From assembly GCA_902802215.1 (NCBI GenBank), contig CADCLH010000116.1, positions 1 to 10,565 on the forward strand: a stretch of 10,565 bases of DNA, written 5' to 3'. The translations under genes were made by a program, and so were the position numbers. Position 1 is the first letter of the stretch, and the number at the start of each line of letters is the position of its first letter. The stretch is from Oscillospiraceae bacterium (GTDB taxonomy: Bacteria > Bacillota > Clostridia > Oscillospirales > Oscillospiraceae). Shown one piece after another: positions 1 through 6,247 of this stretch. Under the pieces are notes generated by a model, which made no database searches, was not told the origin of the DNA, and was given only the letters and a program-made list of their open reading frames with translations.

Positions 1-82
1 GATCACGAAGCAGATCGCCGTGACGGTCATATCGCTGACGGGGGAATAGTTGGAATAGACAACAGCGCGGGTCGTAGATCAT
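1..82 (-). CDS. Probable 5' end of a leftward gene, frame apparently broken (partial)
   Basis: A leftward promoter (139-168) is followed by a GGAGGTGAT ribosome-binding sequence at about 81-89 and an ATG at 82. From that ATG the frame is open to the window edge but begins with an unlikely peptide (MIYDPRCCLFQLF). The neighbouring frame gives a far more protein-like membrane-type sequence (VVYSNYSPVSDMTV, then TAICFVI) but has no start and is closed upstream by two TGA codons. One extra G in the GGG run at 69-71 would join MIYDPR to AVVYSNYSP in a single frame, so I suspect a one-base deletion. The Shine-Dalgarno core sits only 2 nt from the ATG, which is too close, so the start is also uncertain. 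No family is recognised; a short periplasmic stretch followed by a membrane segment would fit a sensor or other membrane protein. Confidence 0.3.
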   Translation of the reverse strand, partial: MIYDPRCCLFQLFPRQRYDRHGDLLRD

Positions 83-138
83 CACCTCCCTGCCGGGCGC
101 CCGGAGAGCCAGAATGCACCCAATTTTTTAACTATTGT

Positions 139-168
139 ATTATAGCATAATTCGACACATTTGGACAA
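139..168 (-). promoter_or_regulatory. Leftward sigma-A-type promoter for the left-edge gene
   Basis: On the minus strand a TTGTCC -35 box (163-168) and a perfect TATAAT -10 box (139-144) are separated by 18 nt. They lie in a short AT-rich stretch (about 120-215) that stands out from the GC-rich surroundings. Predicted transcription starts near 132 and leaves a leader of about 50 nt before the GGAGGTGAT site. The left-edge gene therefore seems to be transcribed independently of the acetylation operon to its right, although both point the same way. Confidence 0.6.
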
Positions 169-269
169 ATATTTTTTGGGATAACGTGTAAAAAATGGAA
201 CAAAAAACCTGTGCAAAATGACCTATGAATTCCCCGGAGCTCCCTGCCCGACAGGCCGAAGCGGCGGAC

Positions 270-297
270 GGCCGCGGGAACACGGCCCGAAGCGGCC
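270..297 (-). other. GC-rich hairpin downstream of the DHHW gene
   Basis: Arms GGCCGC (270-275) and GCGGCC (292-297) enclose a second GGG/CCC pair (276-278 with 286-288), with a GAA bulge and a 7-nt loop. It lies 22 nt beyond the stop of the leftward DHHW gene, where a terminator would be expected. No T-run follows on the minus strand, so it is not a canonical intrinsic terminator; it could be a pause or mRNA-stabilising hairpin. The rest of 83-319 holds only the promoter described at 139-168 and no convincing gene. Confidence 0.3.
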
Positions 298-319
298 GCG
301 GCGAAGATCTGCGCCCCGG

Positions 320-1522
320 TCAGGAGCCGAGGGAGAACATGCGGTAGTTGGCATTCGACGACGGCCCGTCATCGTGCGCGCCCAGCATAAACTGCGCATA
401 GGCGAGAACAACGGTATCGTAGCCGTTTTTCAGGATGAACTCCCGGAGTTTGAAATCGGGATCAAGAGCCCGTGTTATCAAAAAATCGGTCTCATGCGCC
501 GAGAGGGAGAGAAAGGGCATCATCACGTAGTCATAGGAGTCGCCCAAAAGCAGAATCTTGCCGTTTTTGACACGGGTGTTGATACAGCTTCTTGCCGAAT
601 AGGAATAATGCCAGCTGGTGCTGTAGATTTCGTTCCCGGGATCAAGCACGCGGTCGTCGATGAAATCATCGAAGGTTCCGGCAACCGTCGAGCCGTCGTT
701 CAGCTTGAATCGATAGCTGGTTTCAAAGGCCGGCGCAAGGCGGGTAAAGTCGTCCAGTCCGACGCAGGCTCTTCCGATCTTCCGGCCCTGCTCCCCCAGC
801 CAGCATTTCTGCCAGACCTTCGCGGTATACTTTTCACGGTCATAGACCGAGAGATCAACGTCATAGCCGCAGTAATCGTTCAAACCCCGCGCGATGTTCC
901 GCGCGGCCCACAGACCCGCCGGGACCGTCCAGTGATGGTCGGTCCGGTAGAACAGATCCGTCGCGGCGATTCCCTCGGCGGCCATGTTCTCTCTGAGATC
1001 GATCGTGTGGACGCCGGCCTCGCGGATCCTGGCCAGAAAGCGGTCCATATTCCGGTTCGTATAGGATTCCACGCCGAATTCCCTGCGGATAACAGAATCG
1101 TCCGTATATTTAACCGGCTCGTTCACATACAGCATCTCGACGCCGTTTTCCCCCAAAAAGTCCCGAAAATCCACAAGCTGTTCATATTCGTAATCGGTGC
1201 TCGTCGGAGGGTAGACGGAGACGATGTAGCGGTCTTTCGTGAGATACATCCCCATGTCGCTGTACAACCCGCGCCTTCCCTCGAGCTTTGCCATAAAACC
1301 GTTGATGTCGACCAGTGCGGATTTATTCCATATCCTGGAGCAGTACGACGTTTCCAGGGAGCGGACAGCGGCAGGACCGGCCGTCTCCGCTTTCGTCTCC
1401 TTCAAATAAGCGGAGAGCCTGTCCAGCTGTGAACCGGGATCGTTTTTGATAAAACCGAGAAAGAGGAGGAGGACAAAAACAACTGCCAGCATCCGTTTCG
1501 CGGTCGAGTATTCTTTTGCCAA
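320..1522 (-). CDS. DHHW/AlgJ-AlgX-like SGNH-fold protein, probable polysaccharide O-acetylation partner
   Basis: A 400-aa protein read from TTG at 1522. The start is chosen because GAGGAGG lies 7 nt upstream and a signal-anchor follows at once (hydrophobic residues about 10-25, MLAVVFVLLLFLGF). The body is predicted to lie outside the membrane. Two motifs identify the family: YRTDHHW at 192-198 (D195, H197) and LLLGDSY at 324-330 (S329). These match the catalytic Asp-His and Ser of SGNH/GDSL-like AlgJ, AlgX and DHHW-family proteins. In alginate and related systems such proteins transfer acetyl groups, delivered across the membrane by an MBOAT protein, to an extracellular polymer. It starts 14 nt after the stop of the MBOAT gene, so the two are co-transcribed. 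The acceptor polymer (capsule, teichoic acid or another glycan) cannot be told from sequence. Family assignment is firm; acetyltransferase rather than esterase activity is inferred from the pairing. Confidence 0.85.
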   Translation of the reverse strand: MAKEYSTAKRMLAVVFVLLLFLGFIKNDPGSQLDRLSAYLKETKAETAGPAAVRSLETSYCSRIWNKSALVDINGFMAKLEGRRGLYSDMGMYLTKDRYIVSVYPPTSTDYEYEQLVDFRDFLGENGVEMLYVNEPVKYTDDSVIRREFGVESYTNRNMDRFLARIREAGVHTIDLRENMAAEGIAATDLFYRTDHHWTVPAGLWAARNIARGLNDYCGYDVDLSVYDREKYTAKVWQKCWLGEQGRKIGRACVGLDDFTRLAPAFETSYRFKLNDGSTVAGTFDDFIDDRVLDPGNEIYSTSWHYSYSARSCINTRVKNGKILLLGDSYDYVMMPFLSLSAHETDFLITRALDPDFKLREFILKNGYDTVVLAYAQFMLGAHDDGPSSNANYRMFSLGS

Positions 1523-1536
1523 CGTGAACCCTCCTC

Positions 1537-2952
1537 TCAGAAATTCGCATAGACAAACGGATTGTTCTGACCCGCGACAAGGAAGGAGACCGCCCAGAGA
1601 AAGCCGGCGCCGACGAGCAGGGCGAGGACGGCCTCGAAAAGGAGATGTGCTTTTCCGCGGTCTTTCAGCTTCCCGTCGAGCCAGGGGACAAGGGGAAAGC
1701 ACAGGACAACGGCGAGAGCGAGCGGACAGCCGTAGTCCTTCAGAAGAAAGGCGGCTCTGCTGTCGAGAAGCGCGTTCGACTGTCGGCTCAGCATGACGGC
1801 AATGAAGCGCAGGTTTTCCCGAAAGCCCCGGGCGTTGAACATGACCCACTGAAAGTTGATGAAAAAGAGGACCGGGATGCGATAGAGAAACCTCCCGACG
1901 GGCGACTTCAGCTTTTCCGGAAGACCGGTCAGCCTTTCAAAGGAGATTGCGGCAAAGTAGCCAAGCCCCCAGACCACAAAGTTCCACTTTGTACCATGCC
2001 ACAGGCCGGTCAGGACCCATACGGCGAGGAGATTGCAGTAGACCCGCCATTTTTCCCGGCACCGGGAACCGCCCAGGGGGATATAGATATAATCCCGAAA
2101 CCAGCTGCTCAGCGAGATGTGCCATCTTCTCCAGAATCTCGAGACCGACTCCGTCATATACGGATAGTTGAAGTTCTCCATGCACGGGTATCCGAACATC
2201 TCCGAGACGCCGATCGCCATGTCGGAATAACCGGCGAAATCAAAAAACAGCTGCAACGAATAGCAGACGGAGCCCAGCCAGGCAAAGCCCGTCGAGAGGT
2301 CGGCGATCGGCGCGGCGAATACTTCTGCCGTGATATGAGCCAGGACGTCGGCAAGCAGTACCTTTTTGTTGAACCCGATCAGAAAACGGAAAACGCCGTC
2401 AGAAAAAAGCGCAGGATCCAGGCGCCCCCGGCTGATGAGTGTCATGTCGCCGTATCTCGTCAGCGGGCCGGACTGGATCTGCGCGAAGAAAGACAGATAC
2501 AGCGCGTCATGGACGGGATCCTCGGCCAGCTCCGCCCTGCCGCTGTATACATCTGCAAAATATGAGATCGATTTAAACGTAAAGAAGGACAGCCCCAGAG
2601 GAAGAAGGATAGAATTTCCCTGCACAGCGGAGGAGAAGCATCCGCCGAAAAGAGAGAGGGCAAGTTTTTCATATTTAAAAGTGGCAAGAAGCCCCGCGTT
2701 CAGCAGAACGCCGACGGTCAGAAGACCGGTCCCGACCGGCCCGCGCGCAGAGCGGGCGATGCCTCTTCCCAGACAGACGTTTACGACGGTCAGTACAACC
2801 AGCAGACCCAGATACGGGAGCGAAGCGAGAGAGTAGAAAAGCAGGCTGATCGCCAGCAACACGTATTCTCTGGCCCTGTCGTTCGAAAGATAATAGAACG
2901 CCAGGGAGATCGGCAGAAACAGGAACAGAAACAACATGCTGGTAAACGTCAT
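1537..2952 (-). CDS. MBOAT-family membrane O-acyltransferase (AlgI/DltB/PatA-like)
   Basis: A 471-aa polytopic membrane protein, a normal length for AlgI-type MBOATs, starting at ATG 2952 with GAGAGG about 7 nt upstream. Hydrophobic segments run throughout, beginning at residues 5-22 and 29-60. Family hallmarks are QLFFDFAGYSDMAIG (234-248), the FWRRWHISLSSWFRDY block (273-288) followed by IYIPLGG, and GLWHGTKWNF (316-325). H319 corresponds to the invariant MBOAT histidine. The protein is expected to move acetyl groups from a cytoplasmic donor (typically acetyl-CoA) across the membrane to a surface acceptor, in concert with the SGNH protein encoded just downstream. No glycosyltransferases are visible in this window, so the gene pair may decorate a polymer made elsewhere. 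It is the first gene of its transcript, driven by the promoter at 3096-3123 through a leader of about 136 nt. Confidence 0.92.
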   Translation of the reverse strand: MTFTSMLFLFLFLPISLAFYYLSNDRAREYVLLAISLLFYSLASLPYLGLLVVLTVVNVCLGRGIARSARGPVGTGLLTVGVLLNAGLLATFKYEKLALSLFGGCFSSAVQGNSILLPLGLSFFTFKSISYFADVYSGRAELAEDPVHDALYLSFFAQIQSGPLTRYGDMTLISRGRLDPALFSDGVFRFLIGFNKKVLLADVLAHITAEVFAAPIADLSTGFAWLGSVCYSLQLFFDFAGYSDMAIGVSEMFGYPCMENFNYPYMTESVSRFWRRWHISLSSWFRDYIYIPLGGSRCREKWRVYCNLLAVWVLTGLWHGTKWNFVVWGLGYFAAISFERLTGLPEKLKSPVGRFLYRIPVLFFINFQWVMFNARGFRENLRFIAVMLSRQSNALLDSRAAFLLKDYGCPLALAVVLCFPLVPWLDGKLKDRGKAHLLFEAVLALLVGAGFLWAVSFLVAGQNNPFVYANF

Positions 2953-3011
2953 CTGTTTTCCTCTCTTTTACACGAAGATTCGGCAATCCCCTGCGCGCTC
3001 TTTTCCGGAAA

Positions 3012-3046
3012 GGCGGCGGTCATGCAGTCGCTGCAACGCCGCTGCC
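3012..3046 (-). other. Stem-loop in the leader of the acetylation operon
   Basis: In the leader between the leftward promoter and the MBOAT start, TGCAG (3023-3027) and CTGCA (3031-3035) form a tight stem around a 3-nt loop. Outside them, GGCGGCG (3012-3018) pairs imperfectly with CGCCGCTGCC (3037-3046). No T-tract follows on the minus strand, so it is not an obvious attenuator. It may simply stabilise the leader or mask upstream sequence; no known riboswitch class was recognised. Confidence 0.3.
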
Positions 3047-3095
3047 GAACCGGACAGGTCAAGGGCAAAGCGGCCGGGCTGAGTATTTTGCATTC

Positions 3096-3123
3096 ATTAT
3101 AATACAAACGATCAAAAACACAA
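3096..3123 (-). promoter_or_regulatory. Leftward promoter of the MBOAT/DHHW operon
   Basis: On the minus strand a perfect TATAAT -10 box (3096-3101) is preceded by a weak TTGTGT -35 box (3118-3123) with 16-nt spacing, inside an AT-rich patch. Transcription is predicted to begin near 3089. The -35 is poor, so an activator could be required, or a different hexamer may be used. Confidence 0.5.
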
Positions 3124-3194
3124 TCCCCGCTTTGCGCGGCGCGCCGCGATTCCGGACAAAGCGCTCGTCTGCGCGCTCTCACCCGGGCAATATC

Positions 3195-3253
3195 TTGTCG
3201 ATAGTATACAGAGGAAACATGCCATTCGTCAAGATTTTTGTTTTTATCGACAA
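3195..3253. repeat. Outer 9-bp inverted repeat in the divergent region
   Basis: TTGTCGATA (3195-3203) and TATCGACAA (3245-3253) are exact reverse complements, with centres about 50 bp apart. The right copy overlaps the loop and right arm of the inner inverted repeat (3227-3263). The spacing of nearly five helical turns would suit two operator sites on one face of the DNA, but this is inference only. Confidence 0.4.
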
Positions 3254-3263
3254 AAACTTGACG
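3227..3263. promoter_or_regulatory. Candidate operator: 13-bp inverted repeat overlapping the -35 box
   Basis: The left arm CGTCAAG-A-TTTTTG (3227-3240) and the right arm CAAAAACTTGACG (3251-3263) pair over 13 bp with one bulged A, around a 10-nt spacer. The right arm contains the TTGACG -35 box (3258-3263) of the rightward promoter, so a protein bound here would block RNA polymerase. No T-tract follows, which argues against a terminator. No regulator gene lies in this window; the cognate regulator is unknown. Confidence 0.55.
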
Positions 3264-3286
3264 GCACAGGGGGAAAAGGATATAGT
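3258..3286 (+). promoter_or_regulatory. Strong rightward sigma-A-type promoter of the redox operon
   Basis: TTGACG (3258-3263, 5 of 6 consensus) and TATAGT (3281-3286, 5 of 6) are separated by the ideal 17 nt. Transcription should begin near 3293. This gives a leader of about 70 nt containing a small hairpin (CCCCTT 3305-3310 with AAGGGG 3318-3323) near its 5' end and a GGGAGG site near 3348-3353. It is the only good promoter seen for the six genes that follow. Confidence 0.75.
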
Positions 3287-3364
3287 AGAATCAACAGAAG
3301 TTTACCCCTTGCCAGAGAAGGGGCTGCTTCGCAATTGCAGAAAACAAGGGAGGGTTTCAGCCCC

Positions 3365-3457
3365 ATGTATGATCTTCTGCTGTCTCCGATGAAGATCGGC
3401 GGCATGACCGTGAAAAACCGCACCGTCATGACCGCGGCGGAGTCGGCGTCGGCATGA
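3365..3457 (+). pseudogene. Detached N-terminal fragment of the ene-reductase (frame ends after 30 codons)
   Basis: This frame opens with ATG 3365 behind a GGGAGG site and encodes MYDLLLSPMKIGGMTVKNRT and then VMTAAE. That is a textbook Old Yellow Enzyme N-terminus (L-F/L-x-P-x-K-I-G-x-x-x-x-K-N-R). It then runs out of register into a TGA at 3455-3457. The downstream frame resumes at GVGMIIPGICRVND (about 3442 onward), which in this family normally follows some 20-25 residues after the NRxVM segment. The sequence as read is therefore missing a stretch of 3n+1 nt between about 3431 and 3450, in a GC-rich spot with a tandem GTCGGC repeat. The missing part normally carries residues lining the FMN pocket. 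It could be a real deletion or an assembly collapse. Confidence 0.75.
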
Positions 3458-5373
3458 TCATCCCCGGCATCTGCCGCGTCAACGATATGGGCGGCGCGTC
3501 CACCTTCACCCAGCTCGCCATGAGCCACGATTACCACATCGAACCGATGCGCGAGTTCGCCGAACGCCTGCACCGCCACGGCGCGAAGCTCTGCATCCAG
3601 CTCCACCACCCGGGGCGTCAGGGCATGGCCAGCGCGATCAACTCCCTGCCGCTCGTCATCCCGGTGGCCGACCGTTTCCCCGGCGTGATGGACCAGGTGT
3701 TCAAGTGCACGCCGCTGCTGCTGGGGCTCGAGGCGAAGGGGATCTGCTTTTCCGTGCAGGCCCCGTCGAAGGTGGAGCTCGCCAAACACGGGGCGACGCG
3801 GATGCACGCCATGTCGAAGCGGGAGATCCGCAGCCTCATTCAGGATTTCATCGAGGCCGCGGTCCGCTGCCAGAAGGCGGGCGTGGACTGCGTGGAGCTC
3901 CACGCCGGACACGGCTACATCATCCAGCAGTTCCTCTCCCCGCACACCAACCGCCGCACGGACGAGTACGGCGGCAGCTTCGACAAGCGCATGCGCTTCC
4001 TCACCGAGATCATTCAGGGCATACGCGCGCGCTGCGGGCGCGACTATCCGCTGACCGTGCGCCTGACCGCCGACGAGATGTACGACCGCGTCGGCCGTCC
4101 CGGCGTGGGCTACGGCCTCGAGACCGGCAAGCGGATCGCAAAGCGCCTCGAGGAGCTGACGGTGGACGCGATCAACGTCACCTCCGCCTGCTACGACGCC
4201 TACAACTACTGGCTCGAGCCGACCTCCTTCGAGCCCGGCTGGCGCAAATACCTCGCCCGCGAGATCAAAAGCGCCGTGTCCATCCCGATCATCGCCGCGA
4301 ACGTGATCCGCACCCCCGAGCAGGCGGAAAAACAGCTCGAGGAGGGCGATCAGGACTTCGTCGCCTCGGCCCGCGCCTTCATCTGCGACCCGCACTGGGT
4401 CGAGAAGGCGGCCGCGGGGCATCCCGAGGAGATCCGAAGGTGCATCGGCTGCCTCAACTGCATCCGCTCGTTCATGAACAACGCGGGCGTCGGCAAGCCG
4501 GGCGAGTGCGCGCTGAACATGAGCGTGGCGCGCGAGAAGGCGTACTTCAACATGCCGCGCGACGGGGAGGGCCGAAGGATCGTCGTGATCGGCGCGGGGC
4601 CCGCGGGCCTCACCGCGGCGCAGACGCTGGCCATGCGCGGCTTCGACGTGACCGTGTACGAGAAGGACGCCATGCCCGGCGGCCAGGTGCTCACGGCCGC
4701 GGCCTGCCATCTCAAGGACAAGCTCTATTGGTGCATCGAGGACCTGATGACCGCCGCGAAGAAGGCCGGGGCGAAGATCGAGCTCGGCGTCGAGCTCAGC
4801 GCAAAGGAGATCGCGGACATGGACCCCTGGGGCGTCGTGGTCGCCACCGGCGGCGAGCCGCTGCGGCCCCGCTCCATCGAGGGCGTCGACGGGGAGAACG
4901 TCTTTACCGCCCCGCAGATCATCCACCGCGAGAAGGTGCTGCGGGATGCGGACGTCGTCGTCGCGGGCTCGGGCATGACCGGACTCGAGACCGCCGAGAT
5001 CCTCAATGAGACCGGCAACCGCGTCACCGTCATCGAGATGGCCCCGGAGCTCGCGCCCGGGACCTGGTTCCAGCTCGTCGACGACGAGATGGAGCGGCTC
5101 GGCAAAACCGATACGAAGTTCGAGACGGGCACGAAGCTGCTCGCCGTAGACAGAGAGGGCGTGACCGTGCAGGACGTGAAGACCGGACAGCGGCGGCGCA
5201 TCCCGGCGCAGTATCTGGTGCTCTCGCTCGGCGTCAAGCCCGCGGGCGATCTCGCGCGGCAGCTCGACAAGCTCAGTGTCCGGCGCATCTGGCGCGTGGG
5301 CGACGCGGTGAAAAGCGGCACCATCGCCGACGCCTGCCACAGCGCCTTCGACACCGTCATGGCAATCAAGTGA
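3454..5373 (+). CDS. Old Yellow Enzyme/2,4-dienoyl-CoA reductase-like FMN-FeS-FAD oxidoreductase (5'-truncated frame)
   Basis: A 639-aa frame from ATG 3454; the intact gene almost certainly began at 3365. Domains in order are an FMN TIM barrel (about 1-325), an FeS segment (330-352), and an FAD/NAD(P)H Rossmann unit (about 374-639). Barrel motifs include QLHHPGRQ (49-56), HAGHGYIIQQFLSPHTNRR (150-168; H150, H153, Y155) and DEYGGS (170-175). The cluster ligands are C330, C333, C336 and C352, with C-x2-C-x2-C spacing and a 15-residue gap before the fourth. Nucleotide sites are VVIGAGPAGL (377-386), ATGG (464-467), VVVAGSGMTG (501-510) and a GDA motif (616-618). This architecture is shared by FadH, 2-enoate reductases, trimethylamine dehydrogenase and the bile-acid enzymes BaiCD/BaiH, which pass electrons from NAD(P)H through FAD and FeS to FMN, usually to reduce an activated C=C bond. 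The substrate is unknown. ATG 3454 has only a weak upstream site, and the truncated product would lack the first barrel strand. Confidence 0.88.
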   Translation: MIIPGICRVNDMGGASTFTQLAMSHDYHIEPMREFAERLHRHGAKLCIQLHHPGRQGMASAINSLPLVIPVADRFPGVMDQVFKCTPLLLGLEAKGICFSVQAPSKVELAKHGATRMHAMSKREIRSLIQDFIEAAVRCQKAGVDCVELHAGHGYIIQQFLSPHTNRRTDEYGGSFDKRMRFLTEIIQGIRARCGRDYPLTVRLTADEMYDRVGRPGVGYGLETGKRIAKRLEELTVDAINVTSACYDAYNYWLEPTSFEPGWRKYLAREIKSAVSIPIIAANVIRTPEQAEKQLEEGDQDFVASARAFICDPHWVEKAAAGHPEEIRRCIGCLNCIRSFMNNAGVGKPGECALNMSVAREKAYFNMPRDGEGRRIVVIGAGPAGLTAAQTLAMRGFDVTVYEKDAMPGGQVLTAAACHLKDKLYWCIEDLMTAAKKAGAKIELGVELSAKEIADMDPWGVVVATGGEPLRPRSIEGVDGENVFTAPQIIHREKVLRDADVVVAGSGMTGLETAEILNETGNRVTVIEMAPELAPGTWFQLVDDEMERLGKTDTKFETGTKLLAVDREGVTVQDVKTGQRRRIPAQYLVLSLGVKPAGDLARQLDKLSVRRIWRVGDAVKSGTIADACHSAFDTVMAIK

Positions 5374-5401
5374 ATCTTTAGATATAGGAGCGTGAAAAAG
5401 C

Positions 5402-6235
5402 ATGATTTCCCATAAGAACATCGTCGTGACCGGCGCCTCCAGCGGCATCGGCAAGTCCATCATGGAGGAGCTTCTGAAGCAGGAGGGCAACCGCATCCTC
5501 GCGGCCTGCCGCCGCGCCGAGGCCATCACCGGCTACGGCGACAACGTGATCCCCTTCTCCTGCGACCTGAGCACGAAGGAGGGCGTGGACGCGCTGTTCA
5601 AAAAGGCCGAGGAGGTCTTTGACGAGCACATCGACCTGTATTTCTGCAACGCCGGCGCGCCCTACTACGAGCGCTTCGACTACGAGGACTGGGACCGCAT
5701 CAAGCACCTGTTCGAGCTCAACACCATCTCGCACATCTACACCTACTCGAAGTACCTCCACCATCTCAACGGGCGCGAGGGACGCCTGATCTACACGATC
5801 TCCGCCATGGGCGAGATGGCCCTGCCCGGCTACGCGCTCTACGCCGCGACCAAGTTCGCCATGAAGGGCTTCCAACAGGCCGTCCGCGACGAGGCCCCGG
5901 AGAATCTGCAAATCTCCTGCGTCTACCCGGTCTCGACCCGGACCAACTTCTTCAACGTCGGCACCGGCGGGCGCAAGCTCACGCCGCCCTTCCCCGTGCA
6001 GGCTCCCGAGAAGGTCGGCAAGGCCGTGGTCAAGGGCGTCAACAAGCTCAAGGAGCACATCTACCCCTGCCCGGTCTATCTGCCGAGCAAATACCTCATG
6101 AGCGTCGTCCCGCCCGTCAAAACGCTCTACGTCAAGGCGCAGAAGGGCAAGCTCCACCGCTTCGTCAAGCGTCTCGAGGAGGAGAAGCGGGGCGTGATCG
6201 AGGACATCAAGCTCAAGCACGAGCTCAGAAAATAA
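5402..6235 (+). CDS. Short-chain dehydrogenase/reductase (classical SDR)
   Basis: A 277-aa cytoplasmic Rossmann-fold oxidoreductase of normal SDR length. It has the cofactor loop TGASSGIG (10-17), D55 after the third strand, NAG (83-85), N107, catalytic S134, and Y147-x3-K151. The segment after strand 2 (AACRRAEA) carries arginines, which may favour NADP(H), although this is only suggestive. The C-terminal third (about 190-277) is basic and extended and probably shapes the substrate pocket; residues 245-277 are Lys/Glu-rich and helical. ATG 5402 follows TAGGAG at about 11 nt. It sits 28 nt after the ene-reductase stop and 12 nt before the next gene, so it belongs to the same transcript. It would interconvert a hydroxyl and a carbonyl on the same substrate series as the ene-reductase. 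Short-chain reductases also accompany ene-reductases in bile-acid dehydroxylation operons, but no CoA ligase or CoA transferase is present here. Confidence 0.93.
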   Translation: MISHKNIVVTGASSGIGKSIMEELLKQEGNRILAACRRAEAITGYGDNVIPFSCDLSTKEGVDALFKKAEEVFDEHIDLYFCNAGAPYYERFDYEDWDRIKHLFELNTISHIYTYSKYLHHLNGREGRLIYTISAMGEMALPGYALYAATKFAMKGFQQAVRDEAPENLQISCVYPVSTRTNFFNVGTGGRKLTPPFPVQAPEKVGKAVVKGVNKLKEHIYPCPVYLPSKYLMSVVPPVKTLYVKAQKGKLHRFVKRLEEEKRGVIEDIKLKHELRK

Positions 6236-6247
6236 GGAGGCAGACCC

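Noticed and set aside
223..300. EcoRI, SacI and NotI-type sites close together, suggesting a cloning-vector junction
   Set aside because: The sites are spread among natural GC-rich hairpin sequence with no recognisable vector or adapter sequence around them.
218..1432. Rightward open frame over the DHHW gene
   Set aside because: It is the complement of a convincing gene with signal anchor, DHHW and GDS motifs, and its own translation has no recognisable features.
1523..1849. Upstream extension of the DHHW protein
   Set aside because: This part is out-of-frame MBOAT coding sequence; the GAGGAGG site and signal anchor support TTG 1522.
3219..3392. 57-codon rightward ORF (MPFVKIFVFIDKN...) with an AGAGGA site just upstream of the redox operon
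   Set aside because: It lies across the operator and promoter core and into the ene-reductase start, so the operon transcript could not encode it; the end of its translation is cysteine-rich noise.
3244..5529. Long antisense open frame (761 codons) opposite the ene-reductase
   Set aside because: It mirrors a GC3-rich gene, has low-complexity Arg/Ala/His/Leu-rich translation, shows no recognisable motif and lacks a ribosome binding site; it also covers the promoter and intergenic DNA.
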